Source: Candidatus Tisiphia endosymbiont of Beris chalybata
Lineage (GTDB): Bacteria > Pseudomonadota > Alphaproteobacteria > Rickettsiales > Rickettsiaceae
Assembly: GCF_964026555.1 (NCBI RefSeq)
Contig: NZ_OZ032159.1
Span: forward strand, 434,001 to 498,000
Direction of reading: 5' to 3'
Length of the DNA stretch: 64,000 nucleotides
The stretch's first letter is position 1. Each line of letters opens with the position of its first letter. The translations under genes and the position numbers were made by a program. Below the pieces are notes generated by a model. It saw only the letters and a list, made by a program, of their open reading frames with translations, made no database searches and was not told where the DNA came from. Shown in pieces: positions 56,252-64,000 of this stretch.

Positions 56252-57544
56252 TTATTCTATTAATTTTAAAAAATCCGCTGCTAAAAACAAAGAACCGGTA
56301 ATAATTATATTGGTTCCTTCTTGCTTTAAATTACTTATTTCTTTGATGGCTTCTTCTAAAGAATCGCTAGGAACAAATTCTATCCCTGCTGCAGCTCCTT
56401 TTTGACTTACCATCTCACTACTATAACTCATGACCTCAGACAAAACTCTGACCCCGTATCCTTTTACTATCAATAGCTTTAAATGTAAACAAAAATCCTC
56501 TACATTTCTATTTTTTGTCATTCCTAAAATGAGATAAACTGGTGGCTGTAAATTATCAGCAATCCAAGCAGCAAGAACTTGAGCGCCCGCACTATTATGC
56601 GCTCCATCTAGCCAAATTTGTACATGCTTATGTGCTAAATGCGAATATTTATTAAAAGAAATTTTTTGCAACCTGGCAGGCCAATGGATATTTTGTAGTC
56701 CCCTTTGTATATTTGCATTAGTTATATTAAATCTAGTATTAATCAAGCCAATAGTAGCAATTACTGCGGCAGCATTGATTAGTTGATGATCCCCCCGCAA
56801 GGAAGGGAAGGAAAACTGATAATTAGCATTCTGGGATAAATAATTAAAGCTATCATCGTTTTTCTTGATACCAAAATCATATTCATAGCAAAAAACCAAC
56901 GAATTTAAAGCGCGGCATTTTGCTAATAGTACTTCATATACTTCTTCTACTTGACAACTAATAACACAAGGAATATTGGCCTTAATAATACCAGCTTTTT
57001 CTTTAGCGATCTCTGGTAACGTATTACCAAGTTGTTGCATATGATCGTAAGAAATAGGAGTAATAAGAGTAATAAGGGGAGCTGGCACTACATTAGTAGC
57101 ATCCAATCTGCCCCCTAGTCCCGTCTCAAATATTAATATATCTGCTTTTACTTCAGCAAAAGCTAAACAAGCGGCCGCTGTAATACTTTCAAAGAAACTA
57201 GGTTCAATATCATCTTTTAAGCTTGCAATTCGTACTCTTTCACATACTTCAAATAAAAATTTATCAGAAATTTTTTCTCCTTGTACTACTATCCTTTCAT
57301 TGACTTCCAATAAGTGGGGAGAAGTATAGGCATGTACTTTATAACCCGCAGATTCAAATATACTCTTAAACATGGCGACGCTTGACCCTTTACCATTGGT
57401 GCCAGCTATATGGATCACTGGGGGCAATTTTAGATGTGGGTTACCCAATGTGATTAGTAACTTACTAATATTCTCAAGATTATATTGTATATTTTGTTTC
57501 CAGGGGGCAGTAGGAAAATGGGGCATTCTCATATTTTTGCTCAA
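56252..57544 (-). CDS. folC: Bifunctional folylpolyglutamate/dihydrofolate synthase
   Basis: A 430-residue Mur-ligase-fold enzyme that adds glutamate to folates (and to dihydropteroate in the bifunctional forms). The ATP loop is HIAGTNGKGSSVAMF (about residue 46), with ITPISYDHMQQLGNTLPEIA and the C-terminal WLDGAHNSAGAQVL. Full length. Together with the 5-formyl-THF cyclo-ligase it points to kept folate metabolism. Confidence 0.94.
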   Translation of the reverse strand: MSKNMRMPHFPTAPWKQNIQYNLENISKLLITLGNPHLKLPPVIHIAGTNGKGSSVAMFKSIFESAGYKVHAYTSPHLLEVNERIVVQGEKISDKFLFEVCERVRIASLKDDIEPSFFESITAAACLAFAEVKADILIFETGLGGRLDATNVVPAPLITLITPISYDHMQQLGNTLPEIAKEKAGIIKANIPCVISCQVEEVYEVLLAKCRALNSLVFCYEYDFGIKKNDDSFNYLSQNANYQFSFPSLRGDHQLINAAAVIATIGLINTRFNITNANIQRGLQNIHWPARLQKISFNKYSHLAHKHVQIWLDGAHNSAGAQVLAAWIADNLQPPVYLILGMTKNRNVEDFCLHLKLLIVKGYGVRVLSEVMSYSSEMVSQKGAAAGIEFVPSDSLEEAIKEISNLKQEGTNIIITGSLFLAADFLKLIE

Positions 57545-57584
57545 TCACTAAATAGCTAATAATACAATACTTGAAAAATTAGTT

Positions 57585-57813
57585 ATACCATTTCCGAAAA
57601 CTACTCATCACGTCGCCTTACTTCATGCTCTCCTCCTTACGTACTAATATGTACGCGCAGGTAGCCGACACTCGTACTCCTATGTCACTTAGGTTGAATT
57701 AGATACTAGGCGCGAGGAGCGAAGCCTAGGGGATACTAGGTAAGCGACAAGCAACAACGTAGCTAGTTTAACCTAAGTGACTATAATGCTAATTTAGTTT
57801 TCGGAAATGGTAT
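57585..57813. repeat. Nested palindromes: outer 19-bp inverted repeat with family H inside
   Basis: The outer ends ATACCATTTCCGAAAACTA (57585-57603) and the exact inverse (57795-57813) enclose a family H palindrome at about 57682-57783 (GTCACTTAGGTT to AACCTAAGTGAC). The same inner and outer parts occur, inverted and incomplete, at 32619-32800. Confidence 0.85.
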
Positions 57814-57819
57814 TACTTT

Positions 57820-57963
57820 AGACCTCTTGCATAACCTAAAGATAATTGAAGAATTTTTAGGAGAAACGAAGTCGAGTACCGCAGCGTACATAGACGTACG
57901 TGAGGAACAGAGAGGAGTTTCGACGACAAAATTACCAATTAGATTAGGTTATGCAAGAGGTCT
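57820..57963. repeat. Palindromic element family A upstream of thrS
   Basis: 144 bp, AGACCTCTTGCATAACCT to AGGTTATGCAAGAGGTCT, inverted relative to 16539. It starts seven bases after the nested pair, forming a 380-bp repeat block before thrS. Confidence 0.93.
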
Positions 57964-58106
57964 TTTGTAAAAAAAGTCAAACATAGCGTTACTTATAAGC
58001 AATATAGGCCTGGTTCAAGACTTAGTATCTATAAAATTAGTTGTATATTAATATATAACAAGCTAATATATAGGCCTTTACTAAATGAAATAATATCTCA
58101 AATAAC

Positions 58107-60017
58107 ATGATTAATATTACTTTTCCTGACGGCTCCAAAAAACAATTTATAAAAAATATTACAGGAATAGAGCTAGCCCGATTGATTTCAGTATCTTTAG
58201 CCAAGGAAGCATTAGTAGTAGAAGTCAACAGCCAGCTACAAGACTTAAATCTTCCAATTGAATCGGATTGCAATTTAAGGATTTTAACCAATAAAGATCC
58301 TGAAAGCTTAGAAGTCATCAGACATGATGCAGCCCATATTACCGCGCAGGCAGTAAAAGAATTATTTCCGAATGTGCAAGTGACTATCGGCCCAGCAATT
58401 GAAAATGGTTTTTATTATGATTTTGCTACTGAGAAACCCTTTACTCCTGAAGATTTACTGAAGATCACTGCAAAAATGCAGGAAATCATCAATAGAGATG
58501 AAAAAATCGTTAGAGAAATATGGGACCGAGATAAAGCGATAGAATTTTTTAAAGGGCTCGGGGAATATTATAAAGCAGAAATTATTGCTGAAATTCCAAC
58601 AAATGAGAATATTACCTTATATAGACAGGGCAATTTTATTGATTTATGCCGGGGCCCTCATGCATTATCAACTGGTAAAGTCCAATATTTTAAATTAATG
58701 AAAGTAGCTGGGGCGTATTGGCGCGGAAATAGTAACAATCCTATGTTGCAACGAATATATGGTACGGCATGGGCGACTAAAGCCCAGTTAGACAATTATC
58801 TTTATATGCTGGAAGAGGCTGAAAAGCGAGATCATCGGAAATTAGGAAAAGAGCTGGGGCTTTTCCATTTTCAAGAAGAAGCTACAGGTATGGTATTTTG
58901 GCACGATAAAGGCTGGAGTATATATAATATCATTGAGCAATATATTAGAAGAAAAATTAGAAAAGCGGGCTATAATGAAGTTAGAACTCCTATCCTAGTA
59001 GACAAAAGCTTATGGGAGCAATCAGGACATTGGGAAAAATTTAGAGAAGATATGTTTGCTTTAAATTTAGAAGATAAAGTTTTAGCACTGAAACCTATGA
59101 ATTGCCCCTGTCATGTGCAAATTTTTAAACAAGGAATAAAAAGTTATCGCGATCTACCCCTTCGTATGGCTGAGTTTGGGTTATGTCATAGAAATGAAGC
59201 CTCAGGCGCCTTGCATGGCTTAATGAGAGTGAGAAGCCTGGTCCAGGATGATGCCCATATATTCTGTACCGAAGAACAAATTAATAGTGAAACAGTAAAT
59301 TTTTGTAAGCTTTTAACTGAGATTTATCAAGATTTTGGCTTTTCTGAAATCAAAATTAAATTCTCAGATCGTCCTATTGTACGAGCGGGTAGTGATGCAG
59401 TGTGGGATAAAGCAGAACATTCTTTAAAACAAGCAGTAGCAGAGGCAGGATATTCATATATATTAAGCCCCGGTGACGGTGCATTCTATGGGCCCAAGTT
59501 AGAATTTTGTCTTAAAGACTCAATAGGCAGGGAATGGCAATGTGGGACTTTACAAGTAGATTTTGTACTACCAGAACGGCTAGATGCCAATTACATTGCA
59601 GTAAGCGGGGAGAAAAAAAGACCAGTAATGCTTCACCGCGCAATAATTGGTTCTTTTGAAAGATTTATTGGCATATTAATAGAAGAATATGCCGGCCGCT
59701 TTCCCCTATGGTTAGCCCCGGTACAAGTAGCCATTGCTACTATCACGAGTGACCTACAAGACTATGCCTTAGAAGTCAATAAACTATTAATTAATGCTGG
59801 CATTAGGACTAATATTGATATTTCTGGAGAAAAAATTAACTATAAAATCCGTAACTTTTCTAATAATAAAGTTCCTATAATAGCGGTTATCGGTAAGCAC
59901 GAAATGGAAAACGAACTACTTACTATAAGGCAGCTGGGTTCGCAGAAACAGGACACTATACAGGTCGCTGCTTTAATACAGCTAATAAATGAACAAAACG
60001 AGCGCTATTTAACATAG
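58107..60017 (+). CDS. thrS: Threonyl-tRNA synthetase
   Basis: 636-residue class II synthetase with all domains: TGS (residues 1-62, [16 protein letters not shown]), the editing domain with [16 protein letters not shown] and CRGPH, the catalytic core with [31 protein letters not shown] and [14 protein letters not shown], and the anticodon-binding domain from about 530. Zinc ligands Cys and His are kept in the core. No sign of damage. The gene stands alone behind a repeat block. Confidence 0.97.
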   Translation: MINITFPDGSKKQFIKNITGIELARLISVSLAKEALVVEVNSQLQDLNLPIESDCNLRILTNKDPESLEVIRHDAAHITAQAVKELFPNVQVTIGPAIENGFYYDFATEKPFTPEDLLKITAKMQEIINRDEKIVREIWDRDKAIEFFKGLGEYYKAEIIAEIPTNENITLYRQGNFIDLCRGPHALSTGKVQYFKLMKVAGAYWRGNSNNPMLQRIYGTAWATKAQLDNYLYMLEEAEKRDHRKLGKELGLFHFQEEATGMVFWHDKGWSIYNIIEQYIRRKIRKAGYNEVRTPILVDKSLWEQSGHWEKFREDMFALNLEDKVLALKPMNCPCHVQIFKQGIKSYRDLPLRMAEFGLCHRNEASGALHGLMRVRSLVQDDAHIFCTEEQINSETVNFCKLLTEIYQDFGFSEIKIKFSDRPIVRAGSDAVWDKAEHSLKQAVAEAGYSYILSPGDGAFYGPKLEFCLKDSIGREWQCGTLQVDFVLPERLDANYIAVSGEKKRPVMLHRAIIGSFERFIGILIEEYAGRFPLWLAPVQVAIATITSDLQDYALEVNKLLINAGIRTNIDISGEKINYKIRNFSNNKVPIIAVIGKHEMENELLTIRQLGSQKQDTIQVAALIQLINEQNERYLT

Positions 60018-60025
60018 GCTACATT

Positions 60026-60156
60026 AGACTTCCTGCATAAGTCGAAAATATACTTCTCTGATATGAATTTGCATGCGTCGTTGCTCAAATAGCTCGCCTA
60101 TTATCTATAGGCTCTACCATAGCGCCTAGCAGCAAAATCATCGAAAGAGGAGTATA
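60026..60156. repeat. Family E palindrome joined to a half A'
   Basis: The first 23 bases (AGACTTCCTGCATAAGTCGA) are a left A' end. At 60049 a complete family E copy (108 bp, TATACTTCTCTGATATGAAT to GAAAGAGGAGTATA) takes over. The right end of A' is missing. Confidence 0.85.
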
Positions 60157-60194
60157 GTGGATGCAGAAATAAAAACTTAAGCTTAAGCAATAGA

Positions 60195-61154
60195 ATGTTA
60201 GAAACTTATAATCCCCACCAACTTATTCCTCTAAAAAGCTATCAACAGGCTACTGCAACACAGGGGAATACTAAACAAAAGACTATTTCTATAGCTATAA
60301 TTGGTAAACCAAATGCTGGGAAATCTTCATTATTGAATCAATTAATTGGGCAAAAGATTTCGATAGTAACGCCAAAGGAGCAAACAACTCGCACTATCAT
60401 TACAGGAATAGTAACGATAAAAGATACTCAATTAATAATATTAGATACTCCTGGCATATTTGAACCGAAAAAACAATTAGAAAAAGCTATGGTAAGATGT
60501 GCATGGTCCAGCCTGCATGGGGTTGATTTAGTGTTAATGATATTAGATAGCACCAAAACTATTGATCAATTTACTTTGCAAATACTAAAAAAATTACAAA
60601 ATTTCCAAATAAATTTGCTTTTCTTACTAAATAAAATTGATGTGCCTTCTAAAAATTTAGAAACGGTGGAAAATACTGTAAGGGCTCAAACCAATGCTAA
60701 TATACTAAAAATCTCTGCTCTCTCTGGTAAAAATATCCACAAATTACTAGAATTTCTAAGAAAACAGGCTAAACTATCGCCTTGGTTATATGAGAAAGAT
60801 GATATTACTAATTTACCTATGCGTTTTTTAGCAGCTGAAGTCACCCGTGAACAATTATTTCTGCAGCTTCATCAAGAGCTTCCTTATAATTTAACTGTAC
60901 AAACAGAAAGCTGGCAAGAAAATAATGATAAATCTATAAAGATTTGTCAGGTAATTATTGTGACTAAAGATTCTTATAAATCTATGATTCTTGGGAAAAA
61001 TGGTGCTAAAATTAAAGAGATAGGATATAAAGCTAGAATAGAAATGCAACAAGCTTTTGATTGCAGAATTCATCTCTTCTTATTTGTAAAAGTACGAGAA
61101 TTATGGAAAGATGACCCCCATGCATATACACATATGAGGTTACAAAAGGTTTAA
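60195..61154 (+). CDS. era: Ribosome-assembly GTPase Era
   Basis: 319 residues. The GTPase domain has G1 [14 protein letters not shown]2 TTRTIITG, G3 DTPGIFEP and G4 NKID; the KH domain at the C-terminus contains [18 protein letters not shown]. Era binds the 3' end of 16S rRNA and checks 30S maturation. It has an extra 30-residue N-terminal lead before the usual start. recO follows 175 bases later, a common era-recO order, here split by a palindrome. Confidence 0.95.
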   Translation: MLETYNPHQLIPLKSYQQATATQGNTKQKTISIAIIGKPNAGKSSLLNQLIGQKISIVTPKEQTTRTIITGIVTIKDTQLIILDTPGIFEPKKQLEKAMVRCAWSSLHGVDLVLMILDSTKTIDQFTLQILKKLQNFQINLLFLLNKIDVPSKNLETVENTVRAQTNANILKISALSGKNIHKLLEFLRKQAKLSPWLYEKDDITNLPMRFLAAEVTREQLFLQLHQELPYNLTVQTESWQENNDKSIKICQVIIVTKDSYKSMILGKNGAKIKEIGYKARIEMQQAFDCRIHLFLFVKVRELWKDDPHAYTHMRLQKV

Positions 61155-61158
61155 AATT

Positions 61159-61301
61159 AGACTTCCTGCATAAATCCGATCTAGTTGGTGATTTTGTCGT
61201 CAAAACTTGCCTCCGCTCCTCACGTACCTATGTACGCTGCGGTGCTCGGCTTCGTTTTTCCTGAAAATCTCTCAACTATTTTCGACTTATGCAGGAAGTC
61301 T
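61159..61301. repeat. Palindromic element family A' between era and recO
   Basis: 143 bp, AGACTTCCTGCATAAATCCG to CGACTTATGCAGGAAGTCT, TA on both sides, placed five bases after the era stop. Confidence 0.92.
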
Positions 61302-61328
61302 ATTAAAAAGGTAAGTTAGAAAGTTAAT

Positions 61329-62042
61329 ATGAATTTTAAAGATATAGGGATAATAATTGAGAAAAGACCTTTAAAAGAAAATGCATCGATAATTACTCTA
61401 TTTACTGAAAAACATGGATTATATTCTGCAGTAGTTCCCCAAATAACTAAAAAGTCACGCGCTATTTATCAAGAAGGAAATATTGTGGATTTCCTATGGC
61501 AAGCTAGGCTAGAAGAACATTTAGGAACCGCCAAGTGTGAATTGATAAAATCCTATAGTGGGTTTTTAATTATTAATAAGACTAAGTTATATGCTTTTAA
61601 TTCAATTGTGAATCTTATTAAACTTACTTTTCATGAGCGAGAACCACATAATAATTTTTTTCTTATTTTAAAAAAATATTTAGATAGCTTAGCAAAACAT
61701 TTTGTTTTTGAAGAATATATTCGGCTCGAATTAACTATATTACAAGAAGGTGGTTATGGATTAAACTTAAATAAATGTGTAGTAACAGGTATGGAAGAAG
61801 ATCTTCATTATGTTTCCCCTAAATCAGCATCGGCAGTGAGTTTAACAGCTGGGTTGCCATATAAGGATAAATTACTCTCCCTGCCCCAATTTTTGCTTGC
61901 TGCTAACGAACAAATTTCTAATAATGATAAAAAAAATGCTTTTATTTTAACAACATATTTTTTTAACCGCTATCTTTTAAATAATCAGCAACAATTATAT
62001 GCAAGGGATAAATTTATAGAACATATCCTTATGCTTAAGTGA
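61329..62042 (+). CDS. recO: DNA repair protein RecO
   Basis: 237 residues. RecO anneals single strands and, with RecR, loads RecA on SSB-coated gaps. N-terminal OB fold ([20 protein letters not shown], then [11 protein letters not shown]), helical C-terminal domain. The Cys-rich zinc motif is reduced to a single Cys (NKCVVTG). Together with recJ it indicates a RecFOR route. It ends eight bases before the S9 protease. Confidence 0.9.
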   Translation: MNFKDIGIIIEKRPLKENASIITLFTEKHGLYSAVVPQITKKSRAIYQEGNIVDFLWQARLEEHLGTAKCELIKSYSGFLIINKTKLYAFNSIVNLIKLTFHEREPHNNFFLILKKYLDSLAKHFVFEEYIRLELTILQEGGYGLNLNKCVVTGMEEDLHYVSPKSASAVSLTAGLPYKDKLLSLPQFLLAANEQISNNDKKNAFILTTYFFNRYLLNNQQQLYARDKFIEHILMLK

Positions 62043-62050
62043 GCCACCCT

Positions 62051-64000
62051 ATGAATCAATTAAACAAACTAATCACCTTAATAATTCTATTAATGAGTAC
62101 CTTTATGTCAACAAGCCCAGCGTTTTCTTCTTCCCCTATACTCAATGGATTGCAAGAGTTGGATTTTATTGTGAGTGGTGAGCGCGCGGAGCGTACAACT
62201 AAGTACGTGAGCACGCGAAACCATGATAAAATGAAAAAACAACTCTTGAAAGGCGAAGAGTATCCTCTACTTATTCCTCGGAAAGTACTATTTGGTAACC
62301 CAGATAAGCTTGCCGTTCAATTCAGTCATGATGGCAAATATCTAAGCTATTTAGCTCCTAAAGATGGTATAGTTAATATTTGGGTTGCTACGGTAGGTAA
62401 TCTTAAAGAGGCAATAGCTATAACTAATGAAAAAGAGCGGCCAATTAATAACTATTTTTGGGCGTATAATAATAAAGATATTCTTTACCTATACGATGAA
62501 AAAGGCGATGAGAATTATCGGCTATATAAATGTAATATTGACACCAAAAAAACTGAGCTACTTACTCCGAAGACAGCTGTAAAGGCACAGTTAATAGGAA
62601 CAAGTATTAACTACCCTAATGAAATTTTAATTGGTTTAAATGACCGTGATAAAAGATATTTTGATGTTTATAAATTAAATCTAATAACATTACAAAAAGA
62701 GCTTATTTTTAAAAATGATAGTTTTTTTAATATAGTTGCTGACAATAACCTACAAATACGTGTGGTTTCTTCTCCAACTCAAGAGGGGGGGGCTGACTAT
62801 TATCAGCTCAAAGAGAATAAATTAGAACATTTCATGACAGTCGCTATGGAAGATATGGTCGTTATAGTCAATTTTGATCAAACCAATAATAATATTTATC
62901 TGCTTGATAATAGAAACAGTAATACTATGGTTTTAAAACTCCATAATCTATTGACTGGCCAGGAAGAAATAATTGCTAAAAATGATTTGGTAGATCTTGC
63001 TATTGGCACAAGACATCCAATGAATCGCACCATACAAACTGTAAGGGTTAATTACGATAAAATTAGCGAGCAGATATTGGATAAGACAATTGAAAAAGAT
63101 ATCAAATATTTAACTAATTTTCATAAAGGTAATTTATATATTACCAGCCGCACTTTAGATGATTCTATGTGGATAGTAGCCTATCAAAGTGATACAGTAC
63201 CATTAAAATATTATCAATATAACCGGCACTCTACCAAGGCTGAACCACTATTTACTTCAAGGCCGGATTTAGCACAATATAATTTACTATCAATGCACCC
63301 GGTAATTATTAAATCACGTGATGGTCTTGATTTAGTCAGCTATCTAACTTTTGCAGCTGGTACCACCCTTGATAGTGCCAATAAACCGAGCCATAAATCT
63401 CCGCTTATTATTTATGTGCATGGTGGTCCTCATGCAAGAGATGAATGGGGGTCAAATATCGTACATCAGTGGCTAGCTAATCGCGGTTATAGCGTCCTTA
63501 GTATCAATTACCGTGGTTCAACTGGTTTTGGTAAAGATTTTATTAATGCTGCCAACCTGGAATGGGGAAATAAAATGCACCATGACTTAATTGATGGTGT
63601 GAACTGGGCTTTAGCTAATAATATTACAGATAAAGATAAAATTGCTATTATGGGAGGCAGCTACGGGGGATACGCCACTTTGGTAGGGTTGACTATGACG
63701 CCGGAGGTATTTGCTTGTGGAGTGGACTTAGTTGGTCCCTCTAACCTGTTAACTTTAATTAATAGTGTCCCTCCTTACTGGGAACCAGCCCTTAATAGGT
63801 TAAAAAAAACTATTGGTCCTTGGGATACTGAAGAGGAAAAAGAATTTTTACACCAGAGATCTCCTCTTACTTTTGCAGCTAATATTACAAAGCCTCTATT
63901 TATTGCACAAGGGGCTAACGATCCTAGAGTAAAACAGGCAGAATCAGATCAGATTGTGAATGTCATGAATCAGGCAAATATACCAGTAATTTATGCGCTA
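62051..64000 (+). CDS. Exported S9-family prolyl oligopeptidase-type protease, cut by window end
   Basis: 650 residues visible, frame open to the edge. Residues 1-24 are a signal peptide (LITLIILLMSTFMSTSPAFS). Residues about 29-71 are translated from a family F palindrome. Residues about 72-420 form the beta-propeller (VLFGNPDKLAVQFSHDGKYL start), and from about 430 the alpha/beta hydrolase domain follows (YVHGGPHARDEWG). The nucleophile is Ser 537 in GGSYGGYA, and the Asp is in GANDPR (624). The catalytic His lies beyond the window. Probably a periplasmic peptidase releasing di- or oligopeptides. It follows recO by eight bases. Confidence 0.93.
   Translation, partial: MNQLNKLITLIILLMSTFMSTSPAFSSSPILNGLQELDFIVSGERAERTTKYVSTRNHDKMKKQLLKGEEYPLLIPRKVLFGNPDKLAVQFSHDGKYLSYLAPKDGIVNIWVATVGNLKEAIAITNEKERPINNYFWAYNNKDILYLYDEKGDENYRLYKCNIDTKKTELLTPKTAVKAQLIGTSINYPNEILIGLNDRDKRYFDVYKLNLITLQKELIFKNDSFFNIVADNNLQIRVVSSPTQEGGADYYQLKENKLEHFMTVAMEDMVVIVNFDQTNNNIYLLDNRNSNTMVLKLHNLLTGQEEIIAKNDLVDLAIGTRHPMNRTIQTVRVNYDKISEQILDKTIEKDIKYLTNFHKGNLYITSRTLDDSMWIVAYQSDTVPLKYYQYNRHSTKAEPLFTSRPDLAQYNLLSMHPVIIKSRDGLDLVSYLTFAAGTTLDSANKPSHKSPLIIYVHGGPHARDEWGSNIVHQWLANRGYSVLSINYRGSTGFGKDFINAANLEWGNKMHHDLIDGVNWALANNITDKDKIAIMGGSYGGYATLVGLTMTPEVFACGVDLVGPSNLLTLINSVPPYWEPALNRLKKTIGPWDTEEEKEFLHQRSPLTFAANITKPLFIAQGANDPRVKQAESDQIVNVMNQANIPVIYAL
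62137..62263. repeat. Palindromic element family F inside the S9 protease, in frame
   Basis: TATACTCAATGGATTGCAAG to CTTGAAAGGCGAAGAGTAT, matching the inverse of the F copies at 16374 and 23475 (shared TTGGATTTTATT, GTACGTGAGCACG and CCATGATAAAAT). It is translated without a stop as about 43 residues just after the signal peptide. Confidence 0.88.

Noticed and set aside
3787..62263. Palindromic repeats as a CRISPR array
   Set aside because: The copies are scattered, 100-155 bp long and not spaced by unique spacers; no cas genes are present.

Overview
The window is a piece of an AT-rich alphaproteobacterial chromosome from an obligate intracellular Rickettsiales bacterium, most likely a Rickettsiaceae member near Rickettsia or 'Candidatus Megaira'. 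The reasons are the gene set (a giant MFS-acyltransferase-acyl-ACP synthetase fusion, a ProP-type MFS transporter, a detached SpoT-like HD hydrolase, separate b' and b subunits of F0, a GDSL-type autotransporter), the relic transposases and the very dense short palindromic repeats like the Rickettsia palindromic elements (RPEs). The genus cannot be fixed from sequence alone.

Layout. 1-6.3 kb is a graveyard of insertion sequences: an IS4-type transposase broken by an IS982-type element and joined to an IS3-type element, then an IS630-type transposase broken by a second, inverted IS3 copy. 6.4-7.2 kb holds a TIR-bounded unit, a tRNA-Ser(GCU) and palindromes. 7.2-16.1 kb (minus strand) holds the Aas-like fusion and nuoG-H-I-J-K of complex I. 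17.2-20.4 kb holds sucC-sucD-pgi. 20.8-35.4 kb has an AsmA-like protein, an MFS transporter, a SpoT-like hydrolase, rimM, typA, a DNA glycosylase, 5-formyl-THF cyclo-ligase, recJ and two unknown proteins. 35.7-44.5 kb has mutS, the autotransporter, two exported HAD-like paralogues and a large unknown protein. 44.7-48.8 kb has a DsbA-like lipoprotein, atpB-E-F'-F and pgsA. 49.2-52.9 kb is comEC, split by a third IS3 copy. 53.2-62 kb has ybaB, dnaX, sodB, folC, thrS, era and recO. The window ends inside an exported S9 prolyl-oligopeptidase-type protease.

The most remarkable content is the set of palindromic elements of about 100-155 bp filling most intergenic gaps. At least seven families can be separated by their ends (called A, A', B, C, D, E, F and H here), and nearly all sit between TA dinucleotides. 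In several places one palindrome has inserted into another, and empty and filled sites show duplication of TA. This points to miniature hairpin elements using TA targets, as Tc1/mariner-IS630 transposases do. Two copies lie in frame inside genes (comEC and the S9 protease), as described for RPEs. The three IS3 copies are identical in their encoded proteins. Two have intact 4-bp target duplications, and removing them in silico restores the IS630 transposase and comEC reading frames exactly. Family letters are labels for this report only.
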